DNA of 64,000 bases from Liopterus haemorrhoidalis (lineage: Eukaryota > Arthropoda > Insecta > Coleoptera > Dytiscidae), in assembly GCA_963971575.1 (NCBI GenBank), contig OZ020611.1, forward strand, positions 50,849,466 to 50,913,465, read 5' to 3'. The notes under the pieces were generated by a model that worked only from the letters and a program-made list of their open reading frames with translations, was not told the origin of the DNA and did not search any database. Position 1 is the first letter of the stretch, and each line of letters opens with the position of its first letter. Below, one piece after another: positions 1 through 10,245 of the stretch. Both the position numbers and the translations under genes were made by a program.

Positions 1-860
1 TCTCTCTCTAGACGACATTCTATCGAATATAAAATACCAAGTTACCCCTTTAGGGGTGAAATTAAAAAAAACGGTCAAAACACTTTTTAAATATTTTAAA
101 AAGACACCTATATGCCTAAAAGAAATGTTATAACACAACAAACACAGAAGATGCGAAGGGCTCTATCATTCACCCTGATTGTAGATTCACCCTTTTAGGG
201 GTTGATTAGTACAAAATCCTGAAATATAAGTTTTTCAACATTTATGTGGGTAGTCTTTGTAAGCAAAAGCAAGGCGATATATTCTTGACCTAAAAGATAC
301 TGAGGAATCCGTGAAAACCCATTTCACCCCTTTTCACTCCTGAGAGGTCGAATTGCAAAAAATCGTTTCTTAGGAGGTCCTTAAGTCATAAAAGGGATAT
401 ACTCCCCGAATTTTATGTTTCTTTGTCTAGACGAAATTCTATCGAATAAAAAATACCAATTTACCTCTTTAGGGGTGAAAATTAAAAAAACGATCAAAAC
501 ACTTTCTAAATATTTTAAAAAGGCACCTATATGCCAAAAAGGAATTTTATAACACAATAAACATAGAAGATGCGAAGGGTTCTATAATTCACCCTGATTG
601 TAGATTCACCCCTTTAGGGGTCGATTTGAACAAAATCCTGAAATAAGTTTTTTAATATTTACATGAGTAATCATTGTGAGCAAAAACCAAGTCGATATCT
701 TATTGGACCTAAGAGATATTAAGAAAACCGTGAAGCCACATTTTACCCCTTTTAACCCTCTTTTCGCCCACTTACAGGATGAGTTTCGAAAAATCCGTTC
801 TTAGTGGGTGCTTGCGTCATGGAGGGAATATACTCGCCGAATTTCATGATTGTAGGTTCA
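1..860 (+). repeat. Satellite-like tandem repeat, two ~419-bp units
   Basis: Two head-to-tail units start with TCTAGACGA at 7 and 426, giving a period of 419 bp. Each contains a CCCTTTAGGGGT palindromic core, an ACAAAATCCTGAAA block and a TTTCACCCCTTTTCA block. The second unit decays after about 850. The same family flanks the LINE at the right end of the window (57785-58138 and 63678-64000). No coding potential is visible. Confidence 0.85.
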
Positions 861-1295
861 GTGGTTTGGGCTGGTCGTTGATTATGAGTAGGTAGCTTAG
901 TTACGATTTTATATATATAGATTACAGATGAAATTCTTTAAAATGTTTATTCTGTGATTAATTAATGTACCTAATTCAATGTAAGTAGTAACAAGGCTGA
1001 CTACCAGCACCTATGTGGCTGACTATTAAACATTAAAGGCTGACTACTAGTAATTTTGATACATTTTTACATTTTATTTTTTATTAATTACACAAATATA
1101 CATTTTTGTACAATTACTTGAACTTGCGTCTGGGTTACTTATATAATAAAAATTATGAAGCGTCATTCTTATCTCTACTGTAAAGAATTCACTTTAAAAA
1201 GTAATAGAAAGTTGATTAATATTCCTACCGTCTTGTGTTTTATTAATTTTTTTTTTTTTAACATGACGTTTACTTAAATAGGATCAGCCATTTTT
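861..1295. other. AT-rich spacer, no gene seen
   Basis: The only internal structure is the motif GGCTGACTA, which occurs three times between 984 and 1045. No open frame of note. Confidence 0.5.
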
Positions 1296-1510
1296 GCAAA
1301 CTAAACACTAGCGTTAACTTTTAAAGTCACCGTTTCGGTAGGCGCTTATTGTAGAACGTTAACTGGCTATTTTAACGCCGCCGCGCTATAATTTTAACAC
1401 ATATATGTTTAGCGAATAGCATTTAGGTTAAAAATGGTGTTAAAAAAATTAACGTCAGTTTCTGACGCTAAGATATTAACATCATGCTTAGAGAATAAAC
1501 CCGATAATAT
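1296..1510 (+). repeat. Unassigned dispersed repeat X, copy 1
   Basis: Two blocks, 1296-1390 and about 1405-1510, match in reverse orientation the blocks at 38010-38105 and 36960-37098. The second block is readable in both copies as a similar peptide (KLTSV.D.K.LT.CL.N), so it may derive from a coding region. I do not recognise the family. The blocks are almost adjacent here but about 900 bp apart in copy 2. Confidence 0.6.
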
Positions 1511-1634
1511 GCTTGACCAGCAGTCTGTTAGTATATGCTTGACCAGCAGTGGTGTCTTTAATGTGTCGCAAGTTTATGCATTTTCTCCTATAATTAGATG
1601 TTCATGTGTTAGCAAAAACCCTTTAACATTTTAA

Positions 1635-2060
1635 ATTTTAATACATTCTTACGCTCTTTTTGATTCTGAAAATACTAAAGAGTCGAGATCATTTCCTTAC
1701 AGCAATAACATTGTATCTTTTCTCCCATTCTACCGTTGGACGATTCAAGTTGAAAAGGTCTTTAGTGCAAAGGTTACCGGTACAAAATGCTCGTATATCA
1801 AGCGATATCGCCACAGAACTGTTGCCTTTGTGGTTGAGAATATGGCGTCTTGTGCTATTCGTACATTCAAAAGACCTTTCTCACTTGATGATGATAGAAT
1901 ATCTGTGGGGGTTCGTAATGTTGGTAATGATGATATTTTCTACCCAATGTGTGAATGGAAGATGTTTAGGTTGCTGCTGATATCATCTTTTTGTTATTTA
2001 ATGCTTTTTTGTATTTTATATTTTTGTGGTTTTATACAGGGTGTTCAAAATTTTTATTAG
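1635..2060 (+). CDS. Unassigned open frame downstream of repeat X
   Basis: A 142-codon open stretch has no good start near its beginning; the first methionine is at 1830. The readable peptide is charged and mixed from about 1644 to 1960 (RYRHRTVAFVVENMASC, RISVGVRNVGNDDIFYP) and ends in a hydrophobic stretch rich in F, L, C and Y. I recognise no domain. It lies directly after repeat X copy 1, so it could be the tail of that element's coding region. It could equally be a chance frame in AT-rich DNA. No splice model or regulatory signal could be supported. Confidence 0.25.
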   Translation: MLIHSYALFDSENTKESRSFPYSNNIVSFLPFYRWTIQVEKVFSAKVTGTKCSYIKRYRHRTVAFVVENMASCAIRTFKRPFSLDDDRISVGVRNVGNDDIFYPMCEWKMFRLLLISSFCYLMLFCILYFCGFIQGVQNFY

Positions 2061-2566
2061 GAACGAGACTCGTAGAATGCGACGGCAATTTGAAAAGTTC
2101 GTGGCAATGGAAGTTCTTAAGTACAGTAAAACGGGGTGAACTGGACCCCCGGGTTGAATTTGATCAAAAAGTCCAAAAAATGTTTAGAATATTTACAGAT
2201 TAACTATCTTTTCACATAAATAATTATAAATAAATTTTTTGAATGCTTTCAATGTGTTATCTACAATACAATATGGTTCGGTTCCTTATTTAAAAATATT
2301 TCACAGAAAAAATATTGATGTAGCTAAATATATATATCCGATTTGTATACTTACACATTACCTTAAAAAAATCTATCAATATATTCTACTTTATAAATAG
2401 TATTTAAACTTGACAGGTAATTTTCAGTGGTGAAATATATCAATACTAACAGACCCGTTGCCAACAACGTTAGCAAACTGATATCGAATAAAAATCAATA
2501 TAAGCAGGAATCAATTATTAAAATTTGCATGGTTCTGCGTATATTAACAAAACAAAAACGTTTTTT
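2061..2566. other. AT-rich spacer, no gene seen
   Basis: Low-complexity AT-rich DNA with one short frame (to 2203) that I consider chance. No terminal repeats or coding similarity recognised. Confidence 0.5.
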
Positions 2567-2990
2567 GATTATAACTAGGAAATACTAAAAAGCTGCTTAA
2601 TGCGTGTCGTTTAAAAATTAATATCGGGCCGGGCATGGCCCGCGGGCTATATGCTGGACATCAATGGTATAGCTGTTTCTGATTATACCTAGGAAATCCT
2701 AAAAAGCCGCTCAATGTGTGTCGTTTAAAAATTAGTATCGGACCGGATACGGCCCACGGGCCATATGCTAGACATGAATGGTATAGTTGTTTCTGATTAT
2801 ACCTAGAAAATCCTAAAAAGCTGATTAATGCGTGTCGTTTGAAACGTAATATCGGGCCGGGTACGGCCCGTGGGCTATATGCTGGACCTCAATGGTATAG
2901 CTGTTTCTGATTATACCTAGGAAATCCTAAAAAGCTGCTCAATGCGTGTCGTTTAAAAATAAGTATCGGGCCAGATACGGCCCGCGGGCA
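2567..2990 (+). repeat. 114-bp tandem repeat, 3.7 copies
   Basis: Units begin with GATTATA at 2567, 2681, 2795 and 2909, exactly 114 bp apart. The last is cut at about 2990. Each unit carries a GC-rich inverted repeat of the form CGGGCC...GGCCCG in an otherwise AT-rich background. A lone fragment of the unit head recurs at about 5878-5905. Immediately downstream, 3019-3046, is a hairpin with stem GGCTTAATTA. Confidence 0.9.
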
Positions 2991-3080
2991 TAACGTTAAT
3001 TTTAAGTTGGCTTAATTAACAATCTTTAATTAAGCCAAGGTATATACTGACTGGAGTGCTAAGAGATATATTCTCGCTAA

Positions 3081-3738
3081 GGCTAAACACATAGTCAAGC
3101 AGAGAGCAAAGCAGCGATGAAAGCGGAGAGCAAAGCGGCGAAATTAAATAAATGAATTCCTGTTAACACGCGCATAGTGGAGCGTACTGCAGCGATGTTA
3201 TATCGCTGTTTTAGTCGAGCAAAGCGACGCGTTCAAACAATTTTGATTTCTCTGCTATCAACGTTGCTAAAATAGTTGTTTAAAATGGATATTGAGGCAT
3301 TTACAAGTAGTTCTCATTTATGAGGTATTTATAGTAGGTACCGATTGAAATTTGTCCTTTTTTTACCAATTTATGTTGAATTTTTTCCAAAATATAATTT
3401 AACGTTGAAATACTCATGCGAAAATAAGAATGAAACTTTTCTGGATGTTCGCGGAGTTGCATATAGAAATGATGAAATTCACCATGTATATGTCTACTTT
3501 TATTTATTCTGTGAACATTGCACCTTCTAGTGTGTTTATTTTTATTTTTTAATAAATACCAAATTTTCAGGGAAGAGTTTTCTGTTAGTAAAAAATCCAT
3601 TATAATTTTGTAAACTTTCTGCTCGATTTTAAACGCGTCACTATGTGTAGACACTCTTTTATAAGCACGACATTCTTTCGTTGTTTTACTCTCCGCTTTC
3701 ATCGCTGCTTTGCTCTCTGCTTCGCTATGTGCTTAGCC
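3081..3738 (-). mobile_element. PIF/Harbinger-like DNA transposon, deleted
   Basis: A 658-bp element has long terminal inverted repeats of about 55 bp (GGCTAA.CACATAG, then purine-rich AGCAGAGAGCAAAGCAGCG). It is flanked by a perfect 3-bp duplication TAA at 3078-3080 and 3739-3741, the TWA-type target of PIF/Harbinger elements. It carries only the N-terminal part of a transposase and is therefore non-autonomous. Confidence 0.85.
3301..3702 (-). pseudogene. Harbinger transposase, N-terminal fragment
   Basis: This 133-codon frame starts inside the right terminal inverted repeat. The diagnostic stretch is near residues 58-110: RRCNVHRINKSR, then GEFHHFYMQLREHPEKFHSY and FRMS..TLNYIL. This matches the N-terminal segment of PIF/Harbinger transposases that precedes the DDE nuclease (family pattern RRxWVxP.N..R...GEF..L...LR.....F..YFRMS...F..LL). 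The nuclease domain is absent, so the product cannot cut DNA. The methionine near 3702 is a frame start only; the real start is unknown. The frame ends where the element sequence becomes unrelated, which suggests an internal deletion. Confidence 0.75.
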
Positions 3739-3741
3739 TAA

Positions 3742-3992
3742 GTGAGCTGCTGTCGGAGAACGTCGCTCTGACTGGTGGGGAGCGGCCGACCACACACCTC
3801 AAGCCCCGCTAGCACCTAGAAACTTAGCGTTACGTTAGGATACACAGGAATTAGGGCTTTTATATGTATATAATGACGTCCCCATATTAGTATTTCTTCA
3901 TGTTCATAATTTATGTTTTTTGCATCATTAACTATGAATAGTTCTTGCAAATTAGGGGTGAACTTATCCAACACGATCATGAGAACTTATAA
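3742..3992. other. Spacer between Harbinger element and mariner
   Basis: A GC-richer stretch at 3745-3820 is followed by AT-rich DNA. No gene recognised. Confidence 0.4.
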
Positions 3993-3994
3993 TA

Positions 3995-5244
3995 CGAGGG
4001 TTACCTTTTATGTTTTCACAAACGACCACTAGATGGCAAAATTGACATGTGTCATTACTATATTCGTAAAATTTGACATTTGTTATTGTGGAATCAGTGG
4101 CAGCTTAGAAATTGGCCGAGTAGTTTGTTGATAGTGAGCGTTTAAAAAAAGTTTGTAGAAAAATGGATATTACTCGTGAAGGGATTCGTTGGATAATTTT
4201 TTACGATTTTAGTAAACTCAACAACAATGCATAGATGCGCTTCGTTCAACTTTTGGTAATGAAGCACCATCAGAAAAGACTGTTTTCAATTGGTTTGCAG
4301 AATTTCGTCCTGGTCGTGTGTCCGTCAGTGATGAATCTCGTGAAGGTGGACAAAATTCGGTTGTGATTCAAATAAACATCGATGCTGTGCGCAAAATGAT
4401 TGAAGAAGATCGGCATGTGACTTACCGTGAGATAGAGGCATCTTTTGGTATATCGCAGACTGCAATACATTAGATTTTGCATTAACATTTAGCTGTGAAA
4501 AAATCTGTTCCCGATGGATTCCGCATAATTTGACCGAAGCTGAAAAAAGGCTTGTGTTGATTGGTCTAAGAGAATTCTAAAAAAATTCAACCTAGGCAAT
4601 GCAAAATCCGTATACAACATCGTTACAGGTGACAATGTTTTATTCATATGAACCGGAAACTAAGCAACAATCCACTGTTTGGATGTTCCAAGATAAACAG
4701 AAATCCACAGTTGTTCGTTCACGAAGCACTTCCAAGAAAACGATCGCTCGTTTCTTCGGCTGCACTGGGCGTGTCGAAACCATTCCTTTAGAGAATCGGA
4801 GAACAGTTAATGCTGAATGGTGTACAACAATTTGTTTGTCAGAAGTATACAACAAAAACAATCAAAAACGTTGCATTATTCTTCATCATGACAATGCAAC
4901 TTGCCACACAGCACGTCAAACAATTGATTATTTGAAGGAGAAAAAACATCGAAATAATGTCTCATTGTCCGTATTCACTTGATTTATCCCCTAACGCCTT
5001 TCTTTTTGTTCCCCAATGCCAAACAAAAAATGCGTGGACAGCGATTTTCATCACCTCAAGAAGGTGTTGAAGCCTTCGAAAACCATGTTTTTGAGATACC
5101 AACTTCAGAGTGGAAAAAATGTTTTAAAAAATGAATGGAAAAAATGAAAAAAGGCGAATATTTTGAATAGCAATAAAAAAAAGACAATAAAATTTTTTTT
5201 TTTTTCTTTCTTAGTATTTGTAAAAACTTAAAAGGCAGCCCTCG
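3995..5244 (+). mobile_element. mariner element, copy 1 (1250 bp)
   Basis: Terminal inverted repeats of about 28 bp start CGAGGGTTACCTTTTA at 3995 and end with the complementary TAAAAGGCAGCCCTCG at 5244. TA dinucleotides flank both ends (3993-3994 and 5245-5246). The length is close to the usual ~1.3 kb of mariner. A second copy of the same family lies at 27937-30623. Confidence 0.95.
4163..5170 (+). pseudogene. mariner (DD34D) transposase, decayed
   Basis: The start ATG at 4163 opens MDITREGIRW. The gene is then readable across three frames: the helix-turn-helix region around 4225-4480 (FGNEAPSEKTVFNWFAEF, VTYREI.ASFGISQTAI), the catalytic region around 4620-4960 (SYEPETKQQSTVWMFQDK, RRTVNAEWCTTI, LHHDNATCHTARQT) and the C-terminal part around 4960-5130 (PYSLDLSPNAF, MRGQRF, SEWKKC). 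Defects include an in-frame TAG at about 4471, a frameshift after the first catalytic aspartate block (VTGD), further frameshifts near 4930, and an Ala where the third catalytic Asp of DD34D is expected. The element cannot move on its own. Confidence 0.9.
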
Positions 5245-5348
5245 TACCTATCACAGCTCTTCAAAAGGTCGTCATATTAATTTAATTTTCAACAAATAGT
5301 TTTTAAATAGAAGGAAAATTGCGTTGAATTTTACATCTCATTAAAGTT

Positions 5349-7046
5349 CAGTGGCGCAGCCAGGATTTTGTCTTAGAGAGGGCCGAACCAAATTTCGAGG
5401 GCACGCGGGCCGCATACGGCTTTCAACTTCATTTTTGTGGCCCCTGAAGCGGTAATCAAAATCACTTGAGCTTATTTAGGGGAAAACTATATTTAAAAAT
5501 GTAAAATATACTATCTTCCCCTTTTCTGTTTATAAAAAAAGGTCAAGAATCCCTTCGAGATATTTAGTCAGTGCTTATCTTTTTGTATGTAAAATAGACT
5601 GCGACCTAAATCAGTTCGACACCCCTGCTGTTGGATATTGATGTTTATATCAAATAATAATTCCATTATTTGTTGATAAAAAATGTAATTGTTAATCCAT
5701 GTATCAAAATCTTTCACTTGATTTTTTCTCCGATAAATACATATTTATTTATATTTTTCTCGGGATATATTTTTGAAGTCTCAATATTTCTCTTACTTAT
5801 ATTCAGTTCTCTAAATCAGCCGCTTGGCCACAATTTGTACCGAACGAACAGACTCATGTGACGGAATAAGGATTTCTTGATTATACCTACGAAAACCTAA
5901 AAATAACATGTAAATATGCATTTTCTGTTAATTTCAACACTAATCATAATAAAATATAGCTTATTATTATTGTAAAATACATAAGATATTTTGCTGTACG
6001 ATTATGATAAATTTGTTAAATTTTCATTTCATTGTACTTTCAGAGGGGATTTGTGCCCCACCCCCCTCTGAATACAGCACTGTTGTTCAGTACAACTTAT
6101 ATCAGTCCTTTTTGTGTAAAACATCATAATTTCAAAAATACCTAAGAAGATATTGATTTTCACATTTATCTACAAAATAAAACCAAATACCGATATTAAG
6201 AGCGCGATTGTCTCCAAAACTACTTTCTTTATTATACACAGCGATCAAGAAATCTTGTCCGTTATGCAATACTTGCCAGAAACATTTAGTTATCGAACTT
6301 ATTTCCAAGGACATGTACACATAGGCGTACATTCTATTTTTATTACCTTATACGAATTGATTATTAAATGAATACTATTTTTCTCTACACGCCAATGAGT
6401 TAACAATTAAGGTATTAAGTTAGGAATACATATTTTCCTTGTTTCTCGCGTGAGTTCGGACAAACGAAGTAATCTGATTGGTTCTTTGTTAAATTGGGAT
6501 TTTCAGCTGTGGATTAGATCACAGTTTTGATATTTTTAAACTCATTGTTTACTGTTATGTAACTGACAAGAAATTATGATCGCACGGTATTTCTACTATT
6601 TCTACTCTATTTCACGTTTGAGGTGTCATTTTAAAATTACATTCTGAAGGTTATACCGAAGTCAGATTTCCACTTGATCTTATCTGAATCGAGTAATTAG
6701 TTGTTTAAAACTGTTTTATCATTTGACTGGGCGAATGTTTTAGTCAATGTTTCAGGAGGAAAAAGGATCAACGCTCCCCTTCATATAATTCGTTGGAGCA
6801 TATTTGGAAAGTGATGTATTTACACTTGAACAATAATAATGTCACATTATCAAGAGTAGGCAATCTTAAAAATTTGTTTATTTATACGAAAAAAAAAAAA
6901 AAAATGCCAATATTGTTTACAATGAAGTAATTTAAAAATTAACTACTGTTGTGGTTAACAAATTTTATCTCCCCGAGCAGTGCCGTGTAATCTGCTGGTC
7001 CTGGGAGGGGCCCAGGCCCGTTGCCCCCCCTTTGGCTGCGCCACTG
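5349..7046. mobile_element. TIR-bounded non-autonomous element, 1.7 kb
   Basis: The ends are inverted copies of CAGTGGCGCAGCCA (5349-5362 and 7033-7046), an end type common in hAT and related families. The adjoining 8-mers (TTAAAGTT and CTTAAGAT) match only partly, so the target duplication is uncertain. The interior is AT-rich with no transposase recognised. It includes a stray piece of the 114-bp repeat (5878-5905) and a hairpin of C- and G-runs at 6043-6075. It may be a nest of smaller elements. Confidence 0.55.
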
Positions 7047-7739
7047 CTTAAGATCAATGTAAAAGTTACAATAAATGCAAAAATTAAACTAAAATTTTCT
7101 CCAGGTCCATACAGGTATAGCAATCCACACCTATAATAGTTCGGCTGGTCAATAATTTTAACAATACATTATTTTAAAATTCCGAAATAATTATTCAAAT
7201 AATTTATTATTTCAAAAAATATTTTCTTATGGCAAAAAATACATAGTTAGCAATAAAATTACAAGGCGAATATTTAGAAAGGCAAAAAACAGTTTGTTCT
7301 AAAAAAAAAAAAAAAGATGTCTTTCTTATTTTTTGTAATCCACTCCTGTTTGGTACCCATTTTAGTAAAAAGCTATCAAAACATCTTGTTCTATCTTGAG
7401 GAAAAATATAAAACTTTTGATTTATATTAAACTAAGAAATTCTAAAAACTATTTTTTTAACTATTTTGTAATGAAATCAAATATTTTATTCTTTATATTA
7501 TTTATTAAATTCAAATACATACCACGAATCTTGTCGTGCGTCCAAATCGTTTTGTATTGGATGGAATTTCAACTAGTCGTGTTAAGAATCGGTCGAATTA
7601 TTCCAATACGATTTCTTCATAATTCATTTCAACTGCTTGAACATAATGCGGGCGAATGTAGGGGCATGCGAACTCATTTGCTCACTCAGCTCGAAACACA
7701 TTATTCACAAATAAATCCTGTACGCTAGAATGATGTATT
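7047..7739. other. AT-rich spacer, no gene seen
   Basis: Contains short A-runs and a chance frame at 7396-7728 with no recognisable domain. Confidence 0.4.
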
Positions 7740-7744
7740 CATTT

Positions 7745-7961
7745 AATTTTTATATCTCTATATATATAAAAGGAAACATCTCTCTGCCCGCCTGTCCGTC
7801 TGTCTATCCATATATGCGTGTTTCACTTGAGAACTGATGATCCAATTTTCATGAACAGCTGTACTTAACTCTCTAGTGCCCCATTTTTTAGGGTTTTGCA
7901 AGTATGACCCAAAAACTCTTATACCGTCATTTTGTCGTCTGTCTGTCTGTCTGTCTGTCTA

Positions 7962-8056
<95 letters not shown>

Positions 8057-8059
8057 GCC

Positions 8060-8110
<51 letters not shown>

Positions 8111-8480
8111 ATCTGTCTGTCTGTCTGTCTGTTCCGTAAAAATTGTAGCCAAACGGCTAAACCTAGAGAGTTGAAATTTGGCATGTTTATACAACTCTTT
8201 GACCCACACATAGGTAAAATACTAAAACATCTAAAAAAACATACTCCCCTAAAAATATAAACAAATATGTGTTTATCGAAAAAAAATATATTTTTTTTTT
8301 TATAATTCTGAGTAGGATATCAAATGAAAGCCCTTGGTACGTGGATTAACGATCAAATTTTTATTTTTGCAAAATAAATTATTTTGAAGCGATTTTTGCC
8401 AAAATTGTGCAAAAAAATTTTTTTCCCACACCCTGTAGCCCATATGGTTTAAACTAAAAACTACACGCTACACTGGAAGG
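7745..8480 (+). mobile_element. Microsatellite-bearing dispersed repeat, possibly Helitron/Helentron-like
   Basis: The region opens with TCTCTATATATATAAAAGGA, a start typical of some arthropod Helitron-type non-autonomous elements. It runs through a long (TCTG)n tract and ends in AT-rich sequence. No Rep/helicase coding is present and no 3' hairpin with CTRR was confirmed, so the class is inferred only. Confidence 0.35.
7935..8132 (+). repeat. (TCTG)n microsatellite, ~200 bp
   Basis: About 49 tetranucleotide units with only a few interruptions (near 7962, 8056 and 8109). All reading frames through it are open and give Cys-Leu-Ser-Val repeats or the antisense Thr-Asp-Arg-Gln. These frames are not genes. 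Confidence 0.97.
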
Positions 8481-8483
8481 TTT

Positions 8484-8560
8484 ATCCTGGTATAGTGGTT
8501 ATGACGCTGGCTACTCACCCAACTAACTCGATCCGAAAGGGATCGAACCTTTGTTTAAAT
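8484..8560 (+). ncRNA. tRNA-like sequence, candidate SINE head
   Basis: An A-box-like TGGTATAGTGGTTATGACG (8488-8506) lies about 35 bp upstream of a B-box-like GATCGAACC (8541-8549, fitting GWTCRANNC). The spacing suits an RNA polymerase III internal promoter. The stems of a true tRNA do not pair well, so a tRNA-derived SINE is likelier than a functional tRNA. Confidence 0.45.
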
Positions 8561-9154
8561 TATTTTTTCAAAATTCTAGTTATATTTTGGCAAATGTTGC
8601 ATTTAATTTTTAAAAGCATAAATTTAATAACCAGTGGAAATTGTTTAAATTATAATTTAATTCTGTTTCAATGTACACGAAATCAGAGGGGCGGAGCTTA
8701 TAACAACCAATGGAAGCCATTGGTTGCTCAATTTTTAAAATACTTAATGAACCTGGCTATATATATATATAAAAAAAATACTGCACATATTTAGAAACCT
8801 AAATAATGTTATTAGGCGTTCGAATTAAAATTAACTAAAAAAATATTTTAATATAAAATTAGTTTTGGCATCCCAAATAATCATCATTCACTTACTAAAT
8901 ACCTGCAAAACCCTGAAATATGTGAAAATTCACACTTCACATCATTTTTTTTTTTTTTTTCTTGCCCTAAGAAGTACTCTAGGCTTCATTTTGCATTTGA
9001 AATTGTCCCTAAATTTTCTCTCGCCTATTCCCCAAACTTACACCATTAATTTCTCCGTTGGTGATATTATTCCGACGAGAATAATCTATTTACATTACCC
9101 CCAGTTTCACAATCATTCACCCCTCATCCAGGTGTATGAACTCACCCCCTGCGA
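8561..9154. other. Spacer with short palindrome
   Basis: A perfect inverted repeat AACCAATGG/CCATTGGTT sits at 8704-8725 just after a GGGGCGGAGC motif. AT-rich low-complexity DNA follows. No gene recognised. Confidence 0.4.
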
Positions 9155-9429
9155 TTAGCCTCGCTGCAGAAATAGGTCGATGTAAAATAAATAAAATAAT
9201 AATAATTGCGTCATTACTGCCTTCGCCTTGTACGTTAACTCCTGTATATATTTTTGTTTTTCGTTATTTCTTTGGAAGTTATATCCCAAGTATTCAAACT
9301 CATTTACTTTTGATTTTTCCGTACTCAGGGTCATTTTCTTTCTGTTCAAGTATCTTTCCATTCTTTTCATCAAGTCTTTCATTTCTTCCGGTTTTTGGGA
9401 TAACAACATATCGTCAGCGTAGACCATAG

Positions 9430-9844
9430 TCCATTTTTATACATTAATCTGAAAAAATGTCTTCAACCTTGAATTTTTAAAACTCAAATAATATCGAAAA
9501 AAAAATCAACTCGAAATTGTAAACCAAAACATTATTAAAAATATTTAAATTCCATTTAAGGCTCAGAAAGAATACAATTTTCAATAAAAAATTCTCCATT
9601 GGGCCCCTATGAATTTTTGAAAATATTGATAAGAGCGTATTATTACATCCCTTAACTCACATTCAAAACAAAAAAAAATTAATCAACATCGTTAGAGCCA
9701 TTTTTGAGAAAAATTGATTTTTGTAAGTTAACCTTAAAAAAAGTTTTACATTTTATAAATAAAAATTACATATGTTCAATTCTGTTCTAATTTCAAATGT
9801 TCAAATTTCAAATAAAAATAAACAACTAAAATATTAATCAATTG
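9430..9844. other. AT-rich insert inside the LINE fragment
   Basis: Low-complexity AT-rich DNA, no gene or terminal repeat recognised. Confidence 0.4.
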
Positions 9845-10105
9845 CCAGGGAGTTAATGGCCCGGGGGTTATTGGTACGGGGGGTTAATGGCACGGGGGTT
9901 GTTGACGGGGGTTGTTGACGGGGGTTGTTGACGGGGGGTTGTTGACGGGGGGTTAAGGTCCGGGGGTAAATGGCACGGGGTTATTGTCCAGGAGGTTAAT
10001 GGCACGGGGGGTTATTTACATGGGGGGTAATGTCCCGGGTGTTATTGACGGGGGGTTAATGTCCCGGGGGATATTGACGGGGGGTTAATGTCCCGGGGGT
10101 TAGTG
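9845..10105 (+). repeat. G-rich minisatellite
   Basis: About 16 imperfect 14-18 bp units of the type GGGGGTTAATGGCAC or GGGGGTTGTTGAC. The + strand carries more than a dozen runs of four to six G in an otherwise AT-rich context, so it meets the usual G-quadruplex sequence pattern many times over. Confidence 0.9.
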
Positions 10106-10245
10106 ACAGGCTAGTGTGCAAATGATTGTCGGCAAGTTACAGAATAGACCCCTTGAAAGTCTGTTCTAAGTCTGAAATGTAAATAGAGAAGAGTATTGAA
10201 CTTAGCGGACAACCCTGTCTCAATCATAACCTATAAGTTTATTTA

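Larger units (their letters stand above)
9155..10245 (-). pseudogene. LINE reverse transcriptase fragment, split
   Basis: Read on the minus strand, the segment near 10180-10240 encodes LRQGCPLSSILFSIYI, the conserved RT block that precedes the catalytic loop, followed by DLEQTFKGSI. The chain resumes at 9427 with VYADDMLLSQ, containing the YADD catalytic motif. It then runs through MKDLMKRMERYLNRKKM and STEKSKV to EYLGYNFQRNNEKQ near 9240. About 700 bp (roughly 9430-10130) including a G-rich minisatellite separate the two parts, so the gene was interrupted after insertion. Part of the thumb region is also deleted between STEKSKV and EYLGY. The clade is uncertain: it resembles arthropod non-LTR RTs with a YLGY(I/N)xQ(K/R)N block. 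Confidence 0.8.

Noticed and set aside
2567..2990. CRISPR-like regular repeats
   Set aside because: Unit is 114 bp with no short repeat/unique spacer pattern, and the DNA is eukaryotic.
5349..7046. Confident hAT assignment from the 8-mers flanking the CAGTGGCGCAGCCA ends
   Set aside because: TTAAAGTT and CTTAAGAT agree at only about five of eight positions, so the TSD is unproven.
7876..8260. Several overlapping 80-118-codon frames of Cys-Leu-Ser-Val or Thr-Asp-Arg-Gln repeats
   Set aside because: They are translations of the (TCTG)n microsatellite in all frames, not proteins.
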